Below, piece by piece: positions 46,733 through 54,509 of a stretch of 64,000 bases of DNA. The number at the start of each line of letters is the position of its first letter. The stretch's first letter is position 1. This stretch comes from Croceicoccus naphthovorans. Lineage in GTDB: Bacteria; Pseudomonadota; Alphaproteobacteria; Sphingomonadales; Sphingomonadaceae. The notes under the pieces were generated by a model that saw nothing but the letters and a program-made list of their open reading frames with translations, made no database searches and had not been told where the DNA came from. Location of the stretch: positions 1,243,501 through 1,307,500 of the forward strand of contig NZ_CP011770.1 of the NCBI RefSeq assembly GCF_001028705.1, written 5' to 3'. Position numbers and translations under genes: made by a program.

Positions 46733-46949
46733 TGTCTGCATCCTCGACGGCAGCACGGAACGCCAGCACGGCATTGCCGAGATCGGCCTGCCCATTCGCA
46801 ATCATGCGCTTGGCCTCGCGGCTCAGATGGTCGTGGAAGTGCGGAAAGGGTGGCGTTGCGCCAGCCCCCTCCTGCCTATGGCGTTCCTTCATGATCCCGC
46901 CAATGTTGCGGAACGCATCGCCTATTGCGCCAAACTCATCTCTGTCCAT
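46725..46949 (-). CDS. Small hypothetical phage protein
   Basis: A 74-aa protein (MDRDEFGAIGDAFRNIGGIM, then Lys/Arg and His-rich stretch FPHFHDHLSREAKRMIANG). It overlaps the small terminase gene upstream by 14 bp and the next gene by 8 bp, which supports a real translated gene in the packaging cluster. Function unknown. Confidence 0.6.
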   Translation of the reverse strand: MDRDEFGAIGDAFRNIGGIMKERHRQEGAGATPPFPHFHDHLSREAKRMIANGQADLGNAVLAFRAAVEDADNE

Positions 46950-47514
46950 CGATCGTACCTTTCACTTTCTGTGCATACTGTTCGCGTGACATGGCCCCAG
47001 GCAGGGCGATGGTGACGCTCACACCACCGCCCTGCGCGCTCTGGTCGCCCTCCCGGTAGCCGTGACGTGCTTTCAGGAGGAACATGGCAGCCGGAGCGTT
47101 GTCTTGTTCCATTGCCAGCCGGAACAGCTTGTTATGCAGTGCCCAGCGTTCGGACTCGCGGCCCGCATCGAACGCGTCTTGCAGTTCGGGTTGCGCCTCT
47201 AGCCACTTGTTGAACGTCTTGGGGGTCGTGCCCAGCTTTGCCGCCACACCGACGACTGAGAAGCCATCGGCTGCATATTCGCGCACCAGTGCAAGCGCAT
47301 TGGCCGGGGGCTTGCTTGGCTTTCCGCCGGGTCGCTTGAGCGGTCTATGGGTGATAGGCTTTGTCACGGCACAAGCACTGTGCGCTGTTCGATCGGCACC
47401 CTCTACGGACGCTCCCGCATTTTGCGAGCTTATCGGGTCAATGTGATGGTCATAGTGTGGGAAAATCGGTGACGCGTTCTGTGATCGCTGGGCATGGCCA
47501 TAGAAAACAAGCAT
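46936..47514 (-). CDS. terS: Terminase small subunit-like HTH protein
   Basis: A protein of up to 192 aa. Residues about 70-105 form a helix-turn-helix (ALALVREYAADGFSVVGVAAKLG, TPKTFNKWLEAQPELQDAF) followed by a helical stretch LHNKLFRLAMEQDNAPAAMFLLKARHGYRE, the usual form of Terminase_1-type small subunits that recognise the pac or cos site. The first 50 residues are less convincing, and a GTG at 47367 (TKPITHRPLK) is an alternative start. It precedes terL with two small genes between. Confidence 0.78.
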   Translation of the reverse strand: MLVFYGHAQRSQNASPIFPHYDHHIDPISSQNAGASVEGADRTAHSACAVTKPITHRPLKRPGGKPSKPPANALALVREYAADGFSVVGVAAKLGTTPKTFNKWLEAQPELQDAFDAGRESERWALHNKLFRLAMEQDNAPAAMFLLKARHGYREGDQSAQGGGVSVTIALPGAMSREQYAQKVKGTIDGQR

Positions 47515-47595
47515 TTCCTAGTTAGGTTCGACTCTGAACGGCAGAGCCAGCCCTTTTTAGTGCGGGAGGAATAGGGGTCAGCGAGCCTTTCACCA

Positions 47596-48381
47596 TCAAA
47601 ACACCATCACCGCATCGGATAATGCATCCCGGTATCTCTCCGGCAAATTCCGTCCGTGAATGAACTTGCTGAGCGTGCCATGAGGGATGCCAAGACTGTC
47701 AGCGAGGCGTGATTGCTCCCCCGGATCATGCCTGCCGAGGTGATCGAGCGTTGATTGGCGCAAAGCGTCCAATTCGGCCCGCGTACATGAATTGGCTTGT
47801 TTCCGTTGTTCTGTTTCCAGTCCCGCTAACCTATCCCCCTGGCTAACTGTTTGTGGCTCAATATCTGAGAAATGGGCATCGGCGGAAATGACAGGTTTTT
47901 CCATTCCATCTGGCTCAAGTTCTGCGCCAGTGGGATGCGACGTTTCCAAGCCAATGTCAGAAACTGCGCCCGCTCGTGTCAGAAACTGGTCCCGTGAATT
48001 TTCGTGTTTCCACTTTTCATAGGCGTGTGACGGGGCGCGGTTCGGTCCCGATGGGCCGGCCAGCCACGTGAAGCCGTACTTGGCCGCGTGGGGTGTCTTG
48101 CGGCTAAATCCACCGCGTTCGCTGCAATAGAGGAAGCCCATCTCGATAAGTTCGGCAATGGCGCGGCGAACAGTATTCCGTGAGAGGCCGGTCATCTCTG
48201 CGCCGGTTCTGTCGCTGAAAAACCACTCGCCGTTGTTATCGCCATTTTCAAATAGGCCCATCGCCAGCATGACCTTTACGGCAGAGCCGCTAAGCGCCCG
48301 CCATGCGTCGGTGTCGATCTGCTTCTTGAACGATCGGACATGCTTTCGCTTATCGCGATAGGTTGAGCGGTCCTGCCCCAT
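47596..48381 (-). CDS. Helix-turn-helix replication-type protein
   Basis: A 261-aa protein. Residues about 20-100 look like a winged-helix replication initiator (LSGSAVKVMLAMGLFENGDN, MTGLSRNTVRRAIAELIEMGFL), and the C-terminus has a second HTH (QSRLADSLGIPHGTLSKFIHGRNL). The middle is low-complexity. Phage and satellite replication or helix-turn-helix proteins share this plan. It lies 3 bp after the preceding 76-aa gene. It might act as the element's replication initiator or as a regulator; this is inference. Confidence 0.65.
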   Translation of the reverse strand: MGQDRSTYRDKRKHVRSFKKQIDTDAWRALSGSAVKVMLAMGLFENGDNNGEWFFSDRTGAEMTGLSRNTVRRAIAELIEMGFLYCSERGGFSRKTPHAAKYGFTWLAGPSGPNRAPSHAYEKWKHENSRDQFLTRAGAVSDIGLETSHPTGAELEPDGMEKPVISADAHFSDIEPQTVSQGDRLAGLETEQRKQANSCTRAELDALRQSTLDHLGRHDPGEQSRLADSLGIPHGTLSKFIHGRNLPERYRDALSDAVMVF

Positions 48382-48384
48382 CGC

Positions 48385-48615
48385 TTACTCCGGATCATGT
48401 TTGGACTGGAATATTTCCCACCGGCGAGTTCTCATGGCCTTGGCAATCGCTACCCTGTCCTTCCACGACAGTTTCTCCGCCAAGATTTCCATTTCCCTAT
48501 GCACAGCGCGCATCTGGAATTCGTAGTCTGCCAGCCTGACTTGATCGACGAGGCGTTGCCCATCTGTCGATATCCCGGCGCGGAATGCAGCCAGTGACAC
48601 GATGCGGCCCGTCAT
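48385..48615 (-). CDS. Small hypothetical protein
   Basis: A 76-aa protein (MTGRIVSLAAFRAGISTDGQ; then helical LADYEFQMRAVHREMEILAEKLSWKD in part). It overlaps the interrupted gene upstream by 4 bp (ATGA) and is followed closely by the HTH gene. No family is recognised. Confidence 0.6.
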   Translation of the reverse strand: MTGRIVSLAAFRAGISTDGQRLVDQVRLADYEFQMRAVHREMEILAEKLSWKDRVAIAKAMRTRRWEIFQSKHDPE

Positions 48616-48902
48616 TGTTCGTGCTCCTCTTCGCGCCCGTCATGCTCACAGCCGCCGGGATCGCTGATCGGACAGCCTACGCCGCCACCCCACATGCCGG
48701 GTCGATGGGGGCAGAAATCGTCCTCGCCTAAGTTGCCGTCCAGCTCGTCGCCGTTCGGTTCAACGTCGGAGTCGCCGTCCAACTGGTCTAGTCGTTCAAG
48801 GATGATGGCCGCTGCAAGGCCGCTGGTTTCCTGCATTGCTGTGAGTGTGTGCAGGATGCGTTCAAGATCGCCACGTGCGACCGGGATTGCGCCGTTTGTT
48901 AG
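48612..48902 (-). pseudogene. 3' part of a small gene split by the IS1380 element
   Basis: Reading across the IS with one copy of the 4-bp duplication removed, the frame runs from ATG 50567 (MNIAHL) into TNGAIPVARGDLERILHTL and on to an acidic protein of about 101 aa (LDQLDGDSDVEPNGDELDGN) ending REEEHEQ at 48612. An internal ATG at 48836 could still give a 74-aa product, but the native start and AGGAGG site are now 1.65 kb away. Function unknown. Confidence 0.75.
48899..48902. repeat. Left target-site duplication (TTAG) of the IS1380 element
   Basis: TTAG here and at 50549-50552 directly flank the inverted-repeat ends. A 4-bp duplication is the known size for IS1380-family insertion. Confidence 0.85.
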
Positions 48903-50548
48903 CCCGGTTTATTCATGAGGCCGCAGCAGCGAAGTGGATGGGCCTTGATCTGACGTTGGCGGCGTAGTCCGGGCGAGCGTCTTCGACGGCATTTTTCACC
49001 GCGTCAGGATCAATGGGCTTTTCGAGGTTGATGGAATGGAGCTCGGAGTTCGGCGGCACAGCCGCACCGCCTAAGTAGGTGCAGGCCTGAGATTGGTGGC
49101 GATGGCTTTCAAAACGGAGGCATCGGGACAGGCTGACGCGAAGGCGACACGGATGCGAGTGGCGCTCTCAATGACGCGGGCAGCGACCTTGAGCAGCCTG
49201 AGGCGCAACGTTGCGAACTCGGCGGTCGCGAGCGAGGCTGCCTTGGGGATTTCCTGCTGAATGCGCCACAGGAGCCAGTATGCGGCGGTGTGCAGGATGA
49301 GGCGCATCTGATTGGCGTTGGGAGAGCGGCACGAGGTGCGATCGCTGGCCAGCTGGGTCTTGTGCAGCTTGATCAGGTTTTCGGCCTGACCGCGCGCGCA
49401 GTAGAGCGTATCATAGATGTGCTCGGCCGAGCCTTCGGTCAGCGAAGTGACGACATAGCGGATGTCCATGCCCATCGTACTGGCCTCGATCCGGGCGACG
49501 ACGCGGCGCTGGCACTTCCAGCTTTTGGCCCCGTAGCGGGTCTCGGCATAGGTGCGCAGGACCGGGTACTGGCGCTGAGCGCGTTTGACCGCACAGGCAT
49601 CGGCGGCAACGACGATTTCGGGATCGGCGCGTAGCACGGCGTTGGTCGGCAGGCCGAACACGTAGTCGACGCCGCAACCCTCGCAGACGGCCATGACCTC
49701 GGGCCGCCCATAGTGCCCGTCGCCGCGGATGGTGATGTGCGTTTCGGGCCATTGCCGGCGGATGTGGCGCACGAGGCGCCGGATGTGACCGGCAGCTTCA
49801 ACACCAGACGGTGTCTTGCCGGTGCGCAGCAGCATCGCCACCGGCCGGCCAGTGGCGGTGTCGTAGACATGGATCGGCAGGAAGCAACGCTCGCCATGAT
49901 GACCATTCCAGAACGACAACTGCTGATAGCCATGGACGACATCGCAGGTATCATCGATATCCAGCGTCACCGCCGCCGGCGGGGCCGGATAGCTGGCGCA
50001 GTAGATGTCGATCATCGCGGCCAGCATCTTCGCCAACTCGCGCGTGATCGGTGCATTCTCCCACCGGCTCATCGTCGGTTGGCTGGCCAGCCCCGCGCCC
50101 GATCCCGGCAGCTTGCCCAGGGCCAGGCGGAAGCCCGGATCGTCGCGCAGGGCATCGAGATCGTCGGCATCCTCATAGCCGCAGGCGATCGCGAACACGC
50201 GGGCACGCAGGATGTCGTCGAGGCGATGGATCACCCGCGCAGGATCGCGCGGATCGGCAATGCAAGTCGCAAGCCGCTGGCAGATACCCATCGCGCGCTC
50301 GGCCTGCGACAGCAACAGAACGCCGCCGTCCGAAGTGAGCCGACCACCGTCGAACGCGGCTGTGACTTTCTTGCGGTCGACCGCTGGGAATCGGAAGGGG
50401 CTTGCGATATCGTCGTTCATGGCGGGTGTGGCCTGTGGCATTTTCTGCCCTGCAGCAGGGCCGGTGTAGACACCCAGTTCCTAATTCAGATCAGAGGCTT
50501 ATGCCACTCCCGCCAACCCTTCGTAGCCAACCCCGTGAATAAGACGGG
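48903..50548 (-). mobile_element. IS1380-family insertion sequence
   Basis: A 1646-bp insertion bounded by imperfect 18-bp inverted repeats (CCCGGTTTATTCATGAGG at 48903-48920 and CCCGTCTTATTCACGGGG, read inward, at 50531-50548; 14 of 18 match), with TTAG duplicated on both sides. It holds one transposase gene. It is inserted in the element's small-gene cluster and is therefore younger than it or travelled with it. Confidence 0.93.
49071..50441 (-). CDS. IS1380 family transposase
   Basis: A 456-aa DDE transposase. The N-terminal FDGGRLTSDGGVLLLSQAER is typical of IS1380. The acidic triad is visible as LDIDDTCDVVHG, ITIRGDGHYGRPEVM and ARGQAENLIKLHKTQL. Full length with no internal stop, so probably active. 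AGGG lies 7 bases before ATG 50441; ATG 50420 (MNDDIASPF) is an alternative start. Confidence 0.95.
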   Translation of the reverse strand: MPQATPAMNDDIASPFRFPAVDRKKVTAAFDGGRLTSDGGVLLLSQAERAMGICQRLATCIADPRDPARVIHRLDDILRARVFAIACGYEDADDLDALRDDPGFRLALGKLPGSGAGLASQPTMSRWENAPITRELAKMLAAMIDIYCASYPAPPAAVTLDIDDTCDVVHGYQQLSFWNGHHGERCFLPIHVYDTATGRPVAMLLRTGKTPSGVEAAGHIRRLVRHIRRQWPETHITIRGDGHYGRPEVMAVCEGCGVDYVFGLPTNAVLRADPEIVVAADACAVKRAQRQYPVLRTYAETRYGAKSWKCQRRVVARIEASTMGMDIRYVVTSLTEGSAEHIYDTLYCARGQAENLIKLHKTQLASDRTSCRSPNANQMRLILHTAAYWLLWRIQQEIPKAASLATAEFATLRLRLLKVAARVIESATRIRVAFASACPDASVLKAIATNLRPAPT

Positions 50549-50567
50549 TTAGGTGCGCGATATTCAT
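50549..50567 (-). pseudogene. 5' stub (first six codons) of the gene split by IS1380
   Basis: ATG 50567 (MNIAHL), preceded by CAGGAGGCGCGC, overlaps the stop of the upstream 103-aa gene (ATGA). The reading frame is broken by the IS at 50548. Together with 48612-48902 it forms the original gene. Confidence 0.75.
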
Positions 50568-50875
50568 GCGCGCCTCCTGTCCAGCACGCGATGACCATCG
50601 ATGCGAAGGATTGCGAAAATCTCGTCGCACAGATGCCAGCCATCATAGATCTCCTCGCGCACGATGATGTCGAGCTTCTCGGCCAGTTCGCGCTGCGTTC
50701 CGACTGGGCACATCAAGAGAGCATCCATCGCCCGCGTAGTGATGGAGGAAAGACGGTTCAGTTCGTCCTGATACCCCTCCGGCTCGTCCTTTGGTGCATA
50801 GTCGAAAGCGGAGTGAGAATCGAAGGCGGCCTTGGCGATGCGATAGGCGCGGTGCAGTTCGTCAAAATCGGTCAT
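50564..50875 (-). CDS. Hypothetical protein
   Basis: A 103-aa acidic, helical protein (MTDFDELHRAYRIAKAAFDS; then ...MCPVGTQRELAEKLDIIVREE). It overlaps its upstream neighbour by 4 bp and the IS-split gene by 4 bp, showing one compact early operon before the IS came in. No family is recognised. Confidence 0.65.
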   Translation of the reverse strand: MTDFDELHRAYRIAKAAFDSHSAFDYAPKDEPEGYQDELNRLSSITTRAMDALLMCPVGTQRELAEKLDIIVREEIYDGWHLCDEIFAILRIDGHRVLDRRRA

Positions 50876-51159
50876 TTCCCGCCTCCCGTTTCGTCAACAA
50901 TCTGCCAACGACAGCACATTCTCAGACCGCCCGCGAAGCCGCGCGCCTGCCTGTAGTTGTCGAAGAGTTGCGGTGGGTGGTCTGCGGTCGGCGGTGTCAC
51001 CGAGACCATGAACAGGCCCTTGTCGCCGCGTCCGATCGTAATGGAGCGGTCAACAATCGTTGGATTTTCTGTGCCCGGAATGGTAGGAAACTTCGAGTTG
51101 TTAGCCGCAACATTCGAAGCCCTTGCGCTGTGTGCGTGGGGGTTTTTCGCGTCCATCAT
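50872..51159 (-). CDS. Hypothetical protein
   Basis: A 95-aa protein (MMDAKNPHAHSARASNVAAN...; TIGRGDKGLFMVSVTPPT; C-terminal RMCCRWQIVDETGGGK). It overlaps both neighbours by 4 bp. The function is unknown and no domain is recognised. Confidence 0.6.
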   Translation of the reverse strand: MMDAKNPHAHSARASNVAANNSKFPTIPGTENPTIVDRSITIGRGDKGLFMVSVTPPTADHPPQLFDNYRQARGFAGGLRMCCRWQIVDETGGGK

Positions 51160-51356
51160 ACGTCCCCCGTTTCATGTGCGGCGGGGGCCTCATTGATGAG
51201 GCGGTGAAGCGAATCTGCCGTTGCGAGCGTGCGCCCGCCAACCTTACGCAGATCAATTTTGCCTTCGTTGGCGAGTTTGTAGAAGTTGGTTCGACCGATG
51301 CCGAGCGCGCTCAGCGCCTCCGGTACGGTGTATGCGATCTTTGCCGAGTTGTTCAT
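51156..51356 (-). CDS. AlpA/excisionase-type helix-turn-helix protein
   Basis: A 66-aa protein with one winged helix-turn-helix: YTVPEALSALGIGRTNFYKLANEGKIDLRKVGGRTL. This is the MerR-like fold of excisionases and AlpA regulators, in which the wing lysine and arginine touch DNA. In satellites such proteins drive excision and early gene expression. It starts the run of overlapping small genes (51156-51159 overlap). A 69-bp gap separates it from the 229-aa gene upstream and may carry its promoter. Confidence 0.82.
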   Translation of the reverse strand: MNNSAKIAYTVPEALSALGIGRTNFYKLANEGKIDLRKVGGRTLATADSLHRLINEAPAAHETGDV

Positions 51357-51425
51357 ATGACAGTCCTCCGAATGGTTGCGGACGACTATCCAACTATGTC
51401 GTGGTGCCCTTCTACGGACGGGGTT

Positions 51426-52115
51426 TTATTCTCTCGCGAAATCCGGCGAGAATAGTTCCTCGCCATCGTCTCCGAAGCGTTCGCGTAGCTTCAATATCTG
51501 GTCTCTGGCCGCTGCTAGGACGACTTCATCGCGCCGTGTTTTCGGTTCGGTGAATGCAAGCGCCATGATTCGACGATAAAAATCCGGCCACGGCCCGCCG
51601 GTCGCATCGGCGGCCCAATCTTCGCTCAGGATTGTGGGGTCGCGACCAAACGCGAACCTAAAAACGTGCGACAACTGGAAAGCGCGCTCGACACGTAGCG
51701 ATTGGGCACGGGCATCACGCCAACGGGTCCGCTCGGGTTCTCTGTCCTTCAGCCTGAAGGCAACCTCTAACAGTTCTCCCAATGCCGTTTCGGCAGCGTC
51801 AAGGCGCGCCAAGTCGGCTTCAGACAAGTGGTGGCGCAATTCGTCATCGCTGCGCCTGATAGCGCCGTAAGCCTTCCCCGCCTTATCCCACACTTGCCCC
51901 CAGGCCGACTTGGATGCTGTTAGATTGGACGGAAACTCCTTTTCTCCGCTGGCCTCCTCGCAACCAATCGGCGGAAACGGCACCGTCGGCCCCAAGGCCT
52001 GCCGAATGGCACCGGCAACGCGATCGAAGCTCATTCTAGGCACGAGTTGATAGCCTGCGAGCGTTTCCTCCACCGCGTCGGGTGTAATGTGCCGCAGGAA
52101 TGGATCTTCGCTCAC
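51426..52115 (-). CDS. Hypothetical protein coupled to the integrase
   Basis: A 229-aa charged, largely helical protein (MSEDPFLRHITPDAVEETLAG; ...YRRIMALAFTEPKTRRDEVV). Its ATG overlaps the integrase stop by 4 bp, so the two are co-translated. No domain is recognised; the tight coupling suggests a recombination or regulation role. Confidence 0.6.
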   Translation of the reverse strand: MSEDPFLRHITPDAVEETLAGYQLVPRMSFDRVAGAIRQALGPTVPFPPIGCEEASGEKEFPSNLTASKSAWGQVWDKAGKAYGAIRRSDDELRHHLSEADLARLDAAETALGELLEVAFRLKDREPERTRWRDARAQSLRVERAFQLSHVFRFAFGRDPTILSEDWAADATGGPWPDFYRRIMALAFTEPKTRRDEVVLAAARDQILKLRERFGDDGEELFSPDFARE

Positions 52116-53284
52116 TGCGCGTTCGCCAGCGCGACGATCTCAGCGCTATCCTCGCCAGTGGCGAAACGTGCCCAATTATTCATCAGGTCGCGGCGCTTAT
52201 CGAAGAAATCGGTGCGCTTGTAGGATGCCTCCACTGCGTTCGGTACGGCATGAGCGAGTGCCGCTTCGGCAATCTCGCCTGCGACCGATGTTTGCTCTGC
52301 GGCCCAGTCGCGGAACGTGCTGCGCATCCCGTGGGCGGTGCAATTCATGCTCATGTCGCGCAGCGTCTTGGTCAATGCCATGTCAGAGAGGGCCACACCC
52401 TTGCCGTTCGGAAAGATATAATCGGAGCGTCGGAGCACTTTGGCCTCTTCCAGCACAGCGAGCGCTTGCGGGGTGAGGGGGACGCGGTGAGGCTTGCTCA
52501 TCTTCATTCGATCGCCGGGAATCGTCCACACCGCCTGAGCGAAGTCGATTTCATCCCATGTCGCACCGCGAATCTCGCCACTGCGGCTGGCGCACAGGAT
52601 AAGCATACGCAAGGCAAGCGCGCCCATGCTGGACTTGCCCTGCAAGCGGTCCATGAACGCGGGAAGTTCCTGATAGGGCAGGGCGCTGAAATTCCCCTTG
52701 GATGGCTGCTTGGGCAGTCGATCGGCAATCGCGGGTCCAAGTGTGCCCACGAACAGCGCGCCATCGGGACGGGTGAAGCGTAGGATGCGGACAATCAGGC
52801 TGCGGACCTGTCGCGCGACCTCGGGCTTCGTCGTCCATATCGGGCGAAGGCAATCGGCAATTCGGTCTGCCTCGATCGTCTGGACCTGCAACCTACCCAG
52901 CGAAGGGAAGGCATAGCGGGTAAGGTTCGATCGGTCCTGTTTCTGGCGCTTGGTGCCTACATCATCCGTTTTTGCGCTCAGGAAATCCTCTGCGGCCTCA
53001 CGGAACGTGCGCAGGAGCGGTGCAGGCTGCTCCCATAGGGTTCGGGGGTCTCGACCATCGGCAAGCGCCCTGCGGACCTCCCAAGCCCTCTCTCGCGCCT
53101 CTGCCAGCTTGTAGAGCTTGGCACTGCCGATTCCGTAGTCGCGGCGCTTGTTGTTGTGTTGGAAGCGCGCGACCCATGAAGCCTGCCCCGGTGCGCGCAC
53201 AAACAGGATCAATCCATCGCCATCGCTGTAACGTCCCGGCTTGTCGATCAGTGTTTTGACCTTGGCCGCCGTCAGTTTGCCCAT
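52112..53284 (-). CDS. int: Tyrosine-type site-specific integrase
   Basis: A 390-aa phage integrase. The N-terminal DUF4102-like arm-binding domain (LTAAKVKTLIDKPGRYSDGDGL) is followed by a SAM-like core-binding region and the catalytic domain with Arg234 (CASRSGEIRG), His318-Arg321 (AHGMRSTFRDW), His345 (ALAHAVP) and the nucleophile Tyr355 (ASYKRTDF). It sits beside tRNA-Asn and faces away from it, as expected for the enzyme that made the insertion. All catalytic residues are present, so it should be active. Confidence 0.96.
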   Translation of the reverse strand: MGKLTAAKVKTLIDKPGRYSDGDGLILFVRAPGQASWVARFQHNNKRRDYGIGSAKLYKLAEARERAWEVRRALADGRDPRTLWEQPAPLLRTFREAAEDFLSAKTDDVGTKRQKQDRSNLTRYAFPSLGRLQVQTIEADRIADCLRPIWTTKPEVARQVRSLIVRILRFTRPDGALFVGTLGPAIADRLPKQPSKGNFSALPYQELPAFMDRLQGKSSMGALALRMLILCASRSGEIRGATWDEIDFAQAVWTIPGDRMKMSKPHRVPLTPQALAVLEEAKVLRRSDYIFPNGKGVALSDMALTKTLRDMSMNCTAHGMRSTFRDWAAEQTSVAGEIAEAALAHAVPNAVEASYKRTDFFDKRRDLMNNWARFATGEDSAEIVALANAQ

Positions 53285-53452
53285 AACATGCCCCCTCGGG
53301 TTGTCTGAGTTGGGTCAGTGCTTGTTCCTACACTGAGTACCACACATTAGGCGCGAATGGGGGCGAATGTCAATGAACGGTTATGAATAGGAAAAGCGCG
53401 CAGTTCTGCGGGGTTGCGCCCTGTTTTGTGGGCGGTCGTGAACAACGCTGAA

Positions 53453-53479
53453 TGAAAAAGTGGCTCCCCGAGTAGGATT
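53453..53479 (+). repeat. Right attachment repeat within the tRNA-Asn 3' end
   Basis: Identical over 27 bases to 41930-41956. Bases 53461-53479 are the tRNA's CCA end and T-arm part, so the tRNA stays complete after integration. Confidence 0.92.
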
Positions 53480-53535
53480 CGAACCTACGGCCATTCGATT
53501 AACAGTCGAATGCTCTACCGCTGAGCTATCGGGGA
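53461..53535 (-). tRNA. tRNA-Asn (GTT)
   Basis: Read on the minus strand: acceptor TCCCCGA paired with TCGGGGA, D arm AGCTCAGCGGTAGAGC, anticodon stem ATTCGA/TCGAAT around CTGTTAA (anticodon GTT), T arm GGTTCGAATCC and encoded CCA. It is 75 nt long and complete. It is the integration target of the neighbouring element. Confidence 0.97.
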
Positions 53536-53637
53536 GCAGCCCATCTGGCGGGCAGGGGTGCGCCTATATGGGGCGCGGGCGGCTTTGGCAAGCCTGACTT
53601 GGCAGCATTTTTCACAACTTCGCCAGTGCCGCCGAAA

Positions 53638-54432
53638 TCAGATCTCGAACTGTTCCGCCACGATGCGTTCGTCCAGGCTGTGGCCCCGGTCGAACAGCAG
53701 CGTCAGGTCGCGTTCGTGCGCCACTTCCACCCGGATCGAGTCGACATCGCGAATTTCCTTTTGGTCGGCCACGGCCGAGACCGGACGCTTCTTTGCATCC
53801 AGACAGCGAATTTCTATCGGCAGATGGTCGGGCAGGATCGCCCCGCGCCAACGCCGCGGGCGAAAGGCCGAGATCGGGGTGAGGGCGAGCAATCCGCAAC
53901 CGAGCGGCAGGATCGGCCCGTTGGCGCTGAAATTATAGGCGGTGGACCCGGCGGGCGTCGCCACCAGCACACCATCGCAGGCAAGCTCGGGGATGCGGAC
54001 CTTGTGGCCGACCTTGATCTCCAGCTTTGCGGTCTGGCGCGTTTCCCTCAGCAGAGAGACTTCGTTGATCGCGCAACTGGTAATCGTATCCCCGCCATGC
54101 GTAGTGGCCGTCATCATCAGCGGCGAAACCTCGAACTGGCGGGTGCGGTTCACACGCTCGAGGATCGGTAGCCGACTCGCCTCGCGCTTGTTCATCAGAA
54201 AACCGACCGTGCCCAGGTTCATGCCGTACGCGGGCAGGATGCGTCCTTTGTCGATCATCTGGTGCAGCGTTTGCAGCATATAGCCATCGCCGCCCAGAAC
54301 GACGATGCCGTCGGCATCCTCGAACGGGACGAAGTCGTACGCGGCGCGCATTTCCTCTGCCGCTGTCTGCGCCTTGTCCGTAGGCGACGCGGTCAGCGCC
54401 AGCTTCTCAAGCTTCTTGCGGGCCTTGGCCAC
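53638..54432 (-). CDS. nadK: NAD kinase
   Basis: Phosphorylates NAD to NADP. The 264-aa protein shows the GGDG motif (VVLGGDGYMLQTLH, Gly47-Gly50), the NE-like PAYGMNLGTVGFLMN and the NAD-binding TPAGSTAYNFSANGPILP. The start is a GTG at 54432 (VAKARKKLEK), preceded by GGGGGAGT further up. It is 77 bp downstream of mfd on the same strand. Confidence 0.95.
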   Translation of the reverse strand: MAKARKKLEKLALTASPTDKAQTAAEEMRAAYDFVPFEDADGIVVLGGDGYMLQTLHQMIDKGRILPAYGMNLGTVGFLMNKREASRLPILERVNRTRQFEVSPLMMTATTHGGDTITSCAINEVSLLRETRQTAKLEIKVGHKVRIPELACDGVLVATPAGSTAYNFSANGPILPLGCGLLALTPISAFRPRRWRGAILPDHLPIEIRCLDAKKRPVSAVADQKEIRDVDSIRVEVAHERDLTLLFDRGHSLDERIVAEQFEI

Positions 54433-54509
54433 TGTCTTCCGACTCCCCCGAATTCGTGGCGGACCCTATGGGTCAGGGGCAGACAATGCAACGAACCTTC
54501 GTGCGCCTG

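Larger units (their letters stand above)
41930..53479. mobile_element. Integrated phage-satellite-like element in tRNA-Asn
   Basis: About 11.5 kb lie between two 27-bp direct repeats, the right one covering the 3' end of tRNA-Asn(GTT). A tyrosine integrase is at the tRNA end. The genes between are tightly packed and, except one, run away from the integrase. They encode an AlpA-type HTH protein, a replication-type HTH protein, terminase small and large subunits and tail-fibre-like proteins. No portal, capsid, protease, tape-measure or lysis gene is visible. Without the later IS1380 insertion the element is about 9.9 kb. It could be a satellite that uses a helper phage's capsids, or a deleted prophage. 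Confidence 0.9.

Noticed and set aside
49290..50552. Plus-strand frames opposite the IS1380 transposase (114 and 279 aa)
   Set aside because: Complement shadows of the transposase; no independent coding signs.
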